NCBI GenBank assembly: GCA_964557375.1
Contig: CAZKZZ010000043.1
Coordinates: 1 to 23,586 of the forward strand
DNA: 23,586 nucleotides
From: CAZKZZ01 sp964557375
Lineage (GTDB): Bacteria > Spirochaetota > Spirochaetia > SPDA01 > CAZJBZ01
Reading direction: 5' to 3'
Below are positions 21,779 through 23,586 of the stretch, one piece after another (positions within the stretch are counted from its first letter, which is position 1; each line of letters starts with the position of its first letter). The notes beneath the pieces were generated by a model. That model worked only from the letters and a program-made list of their open reading frames with translations, searched no databases and had not been told where the DNA came from. The position numbers were made by a program, and so were the translations under genes.

Positions 21779-21802
21779 ATTATAGCATGGAGCGCATGCT
21801 AT
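21779..21802 (-). promoter_or_regulatory. higBA promoter with operator palindrome
   Basis: On the minus strand a consensus -10 TATAAT occupies 21784-21779. An inverted repeat with perfect 8-base arms, ATAGCATG / CATGCTAT (21782-21789 and 21795-21802, 5-base spacer), overlaps the -10 and the spacer. The -35 is weak (TTTTAA at 21807-21802). HigA-type repressors bind such palindromes, so this is the likely autoregulatory operator. Confidence 0.7.
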
Positions 21803-21921
21803 TAAAAGAGGGATTACTAAAATGATTCGTAAAAGCAGGCCGATATAATAATGCTTTACTGAATGTTGTAAATTGATGTGATTTCGGTGTGCGTTAGAAG
21901 CCGCTGCGCTTTCGCTTTGTT

Positions 21922-22254
21922 TCAAAGAATGCTTCCGCATTCTTGCCCTACAGCTTCGAATTCTTTGGTGTCTTTCCTTTCTAACTTTTTTCGAATTTCT
22001 TCAAAACGTCGCACTGTTTCTTCTGAGTACAATCGTTCGCCGCCGCAAACTGGACATTTTTTGAACGGTAACATTATTTCTTTCTCTTTCCAATTAATCC
22101 ATCGGGTAGGATCAGGACGATATACAGTTATCAAACCTAAGGTAAATATGTCGTTATATGTAAGCTCATCATTTTGGGTCTCTTCATCAGCGTGATCACT
22201 GATTCGGATACACTTAGCTTTAACTGCATCTATGATATCATTAATACCGTATTT
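21922..22254 (-). pseudogene. Fused, internally deleted DUF4258 toxin-like / YgiT-type zinc-finger antitoxin-like remnant
   Basis: One frame runs open from 22254 to 21922 without an ATG start at its head. It reads INDIIDAVKAKCIRISDHAD, EETQNDELTYNDIF (DUF4258 N-terminus), then jumps to LITVYRPDPTRWINWKEKE (DUF4258 C-terminus). It continues without a stop into MLPFKKCPVCGGERLYSEET, VRRFEEIRKKLERKDTKEFE (YgiT/MqsA-like). The DUF4258 core is missing, as is the segment between the two CxxC motifs of the zinc finger, so only one CxxC remains. The ATG at 22074 could still start a 50-residue antitoxin-like piece. It appears to be a decayed toxin-antitoxin pair. Confidence 0.6.
21925..21944. repeat. 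20-bp hairpin repeat, copy 1
   Basis: AAGAATGCTTCCGCATTCTT, a stem of 8 base pairs with a 4-base loop, is repeated exactly at 23237-23256. On the minus strand the loop is GGAA, a GNRA-type tetraloop. Here it forms the last codons (ECGSIL) of the YgiT-like remnant, as though the hairpin had been inserted at the gene's end. Confidence 0.75.
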
Positions 22255-22428
22255 TTATAGATTTGAAAATTATTGTTGTATTATAACTGTTAAAGTATGC
22301 AGGGAGTTAGCACAAGTGGCTCTTTTTAGGATAAACAATGCTGTTATAATAGGAATGATTTGACTTCACCGCTGTGAATATGGACGTTTTTTTCAGGTTT
22401 TGATACAGTTATTTAAAGTTGTGAAAGG
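22255..22428. other. AT-rich intergenic region upstream of the second PIN toxin
   Basis: No gene is seen in these 174 bases. A TATAAT at 22345-22350 could be a -10 for the downstream toxin operon, but no good -35 lies at the right distance. T-runs occur around 22322-22326 and 22387-22393. Confidence 0.4.
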
Positions 22429-22899
22429 ATGAAAGAAACAGTCTATCTTGAAACATCGGTAGTAAGCTATTATACGGGCCGACCTTCTCGTGATGTAGTT
22501 GTTCTTGCTCATCAGGAGATTACCCGCCAATGGTGGAATAAGGCGCTAAATGAGTATGAGATTTTCATCTCCCAGGCGGTGATTGACGAAGCGAGTGCAG
22601 GAGATCCTGGAGCTTCGGAAGAACGGCTCAAAGCAATTACATATTTTCAGCATTTAGAAATAAACAGCAAAGTCGGAGAAATGACCGATATTTACATTGC
22701 TAAACTGGAGATTCCACCGAAGGCGGTTGGAGATGCAGTCCATATTGCTATTGCTTCCATTCATGAAGTTGATTATCTAGTAACATGGAACTGTTCTCAT
22801 ATTGCCAATGGAGCGATAATAAAAAAGCTGGCAGAAATAAATACGGATTATGGGGTGCATACTCCGGTGATATGTACGCCGGAGGAATTATTGGAGTAA
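22429..22899 (+). CDS. PIN-domain VapC-family toxin
   Basis: A 156-residue PIN-domain protein of a subfamily unlike the first VapC. It opens KETVYLETSVVSYYTGRPSR, with Glu8 (LETS) in place of the usual first Asp. It has AVIDEASAGDP (acidic 53-54), GDAVHIAIASIHEVDYLVTW with Asp102, and the NCSHIANG motif, ending in VICTPEELLE. It should be a ribonuclease. An AAGG stretch directly abuts the ATG, so the ribosome-binding site is poor. A small charged partner follows after 4 bases, giving toxin-first order. Confidence 0.85.
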   Translation: MKETVYLETSVVSYYTGRPSRDVVVLAHQEITRQWWNKALNEYEIFISQAVIDEASAGDPGASEERLKAITYFQHLEINSKVGEMTDIYIAKLEIPPKAVGDAVHIAIASIHEVDYLVTWNCSHIANGAIIKKLAEINTDYGVHTPVICTPEELLE

Positions 22900-22903
22900 A
22901 ATT

Positions 22904-23065
22904 ATGTGGAAAGACCCGATTGTTGAAGAAATTCATAAAATAAGAGAAAAGATGGCGGAAGAAGTCAACTATGATGTACACCAACTAATTGAGAACATGC
23001 GAAAAAGAGAAAAAGAAAGCAAAGCAAAGGTAGTATCACGGACAGGAAAAAAAAACTACAATTAA
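22904..23065 (+). CDS. Small antitoxin partner of the PIN toxin
   Basis: A 53-residue, highly charged protein: MWKDPIVEEIHKIREKMAEE, VNYDVHQLIENMRKREKESK, ending KKNYN. It fits the small proteins commonly paired with this PIN subfamily (WKD.IVEE...IRE......YD...). GGAG near the toxin's end lies about 8 bases upstream of the ATG. No recognisable DNA-binding fold is present, so it probably neutralises the toxin by direct binding. It lies 4 bases after the toxin stop. Confidence 0.75.
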   Translation: MWKDPIVEEIHKIREKMAEEVNYDVHQLIENMRKREKESKAKVVSRTGKKNYN

Positions 23066-23212
23066 ATAATTTCCAGGCCCCCAGCAGCTGAAAGTGATGA
23101 CTAAGAAATTAATCCGGGATATTGTCTCAGTTTTAAGCTTCTAAACCTGTCCAGTATAAGTAGTGATTTTTAGCGAAACAAAATAAAAATACCCCCCACG
23201 CTGATTCATTAC

Positions 23213-23230
23213 AAAAACCTCCCGGTTTTT
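23213..23230. terminator. Hairpin with T/A-run, possible terminator
   Basis: AAAAACC and GGTTTTT form a perfect 7-base-pair stem around a 4-base loop (23220-23223). The stem is AT-rich and its flanking A/T runs would read as a terminator tail on either strand. It could end the toxin-antitoxin transcript on the plus strand or the tRNA transcript on the minus strand. The rest of 23066-23322 holds the second hairpin repeat and no gene I can support. Confidence 0.35.
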
Positions 23231-23236
23231 GCCTCG

Positions 23237-23256
23237 AAGAATGCTTCCGCATTCTT
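23237..23256. repeat. 20-bp hairpin repeat, copy 2
   Basis: An exact second copy of the hairpin at 21925-21944. Here one further base pair extends the stem to 9 (GAAGAATGC / GCATTCTTC) around the same 4-base loop. It lies in a non-coding region about 65 bases beyond the 3' end of tRNA-Arg. The sequences flanking the two copies are otherwise unrelated. Confidence 0.75.
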
Positions 23257-23322
23257 CACCCGCATGCCCTGGCCTCTTCCCTCTGTCTCTTGCCCAAAAA
23301 CAATAAGTGGCTGGCTTCCTCT

Positions 23323-23396
<74 letters not shown>

Positions 23397-23435
23397 TTTA
23401 GACATCGGACATTCTACCCGCGGCGGGAGTTGGTG

Positions 23436-23586
23436 TCAACTCGCCGGACCGGATGGCCCTGCAGTCGGACCAACCCGAGGACGTGGTCCGGCCTGCTGGT
23501 GAGGCTGTGTCTGGCGGCCCGGCTGGTCCGGCCTGCCGGTAACAGCGGGGTGCTCAATCGTCGTCGGGCCCTGCGGTATCGAACCT
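23436..23586 (-). CDS. Possible C-terminal tail of a Pro/Gly/Gln-rich protein (partial)
   Basis: A minus-strand frame enters from the window edge and ends at TGA 23438-23436. It reads IPQGPTTIEHPAVTGRPDQP, then GRQTQPHQQAGPRPRVGPTA and GPSGPAS. The composition is low-complexity, as in disordered tails. The DNA is clearly GC-richer than the rest of the window and carries a near-repeat of TGGTCCGGCCTGC(T/C)GGT in its middle part. A second minus-strand frame is also open, so the frame choice is uncertain. I recognise no family. Confidence 0.3.
   Translation of the reverse strand, partial: GSIPQGPTTIEHPAVTGRPDQPGRQTQPHQQAGPRPRVGPTAGPSGPAS

Overview
The window looks like a bacterial chromosome segment of moderate GC, most plausibly from an anaerobic or microaerophilic free-living spirochaete (Spirochaetota). 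That assignment is an inference from gene content: an ODP-type diiron sensor next to a GGDEF protein, large membrane-bound and hybrid histidine kinases, a DUF4914 protein and a corrinoid-activator operon. No rRNA or housekeeping marker confirms it. A run of 10 N (11200-11209) marks an assembly gap.

Layout. (1) 1-2014, minus strand: start of a C-P lyase operon, phnG-phnH-phnI (phnI cut by the window edge), preceded by a GntR/UTRA regulator of PhnF type. (2) 2148-5956, plus strand: an exported S41 (Ctp-type) protease, a diiron metallo-beta-lactamase-fold protein of the flavodiiron/ODP type translationally coupled to a PAS-GGDEF diguanylate cyclase, and a small exported protein of unknown function. 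(3) 5951-11733: a divergent sigma54-controlled locus. On the minus strand are a PAS/AAA+/Fis activator and a DUF1638 protein. On the plus strand are a NifX/NafY-like protein, a DUF169 protein, a RACo-like ferredoxin/ASKHA corrinoid activator and one or two half-permeases broken by the N gap. A good -24/-12 promoter and two 15-bp repeats that look like activator sites lie between the arms. (4) 11817-18649: a DUF4914 P-loop protein, a PDZ-multi-TM HisKA_2-type histidine kinase and a large PAS/GAF-like hybrid histidine kinase. (5) 18670-23400: an accessory region holding toxin-antitoxin modules (VapBC, a BrnT-like toxin with RHH antitoxin, HigBA, a second PIN toxin with a small antitoxin), remnants of others (BrnTA-like, DUF4258/YgiT-like), an acyltransferase remnant and an AAA ATPase remnant. 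It is bounded by tRNA-Arg(CCT). (6) 23436-23586: a GC-rich stretch, possibly the Pro/Gly-rich tail of a minus-strand protein.

How the parts work together. The phn genes would degrade phosphonates under a local GntR repressor. The ODP-like protein and GGDEF enzyme form a plausible O2/NO/redox-to-c-di-GMP pair. In the sigma54 locus a Cys-bearing PAS activator probably switches on an operon whose central product resembles reductive activators of corrinoid proteins, although no methyltransferase or corrinoid protein is present here.

A recurring trait is that first genes of transcription units start at or within a few bases of the predicted transcription start and lack a Shine-Dalgarno sequence, while downstream genes have good ones. 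This suggests leaderless or near-leaderless initiation. All function calls come from reading the sequence; no database search was run.
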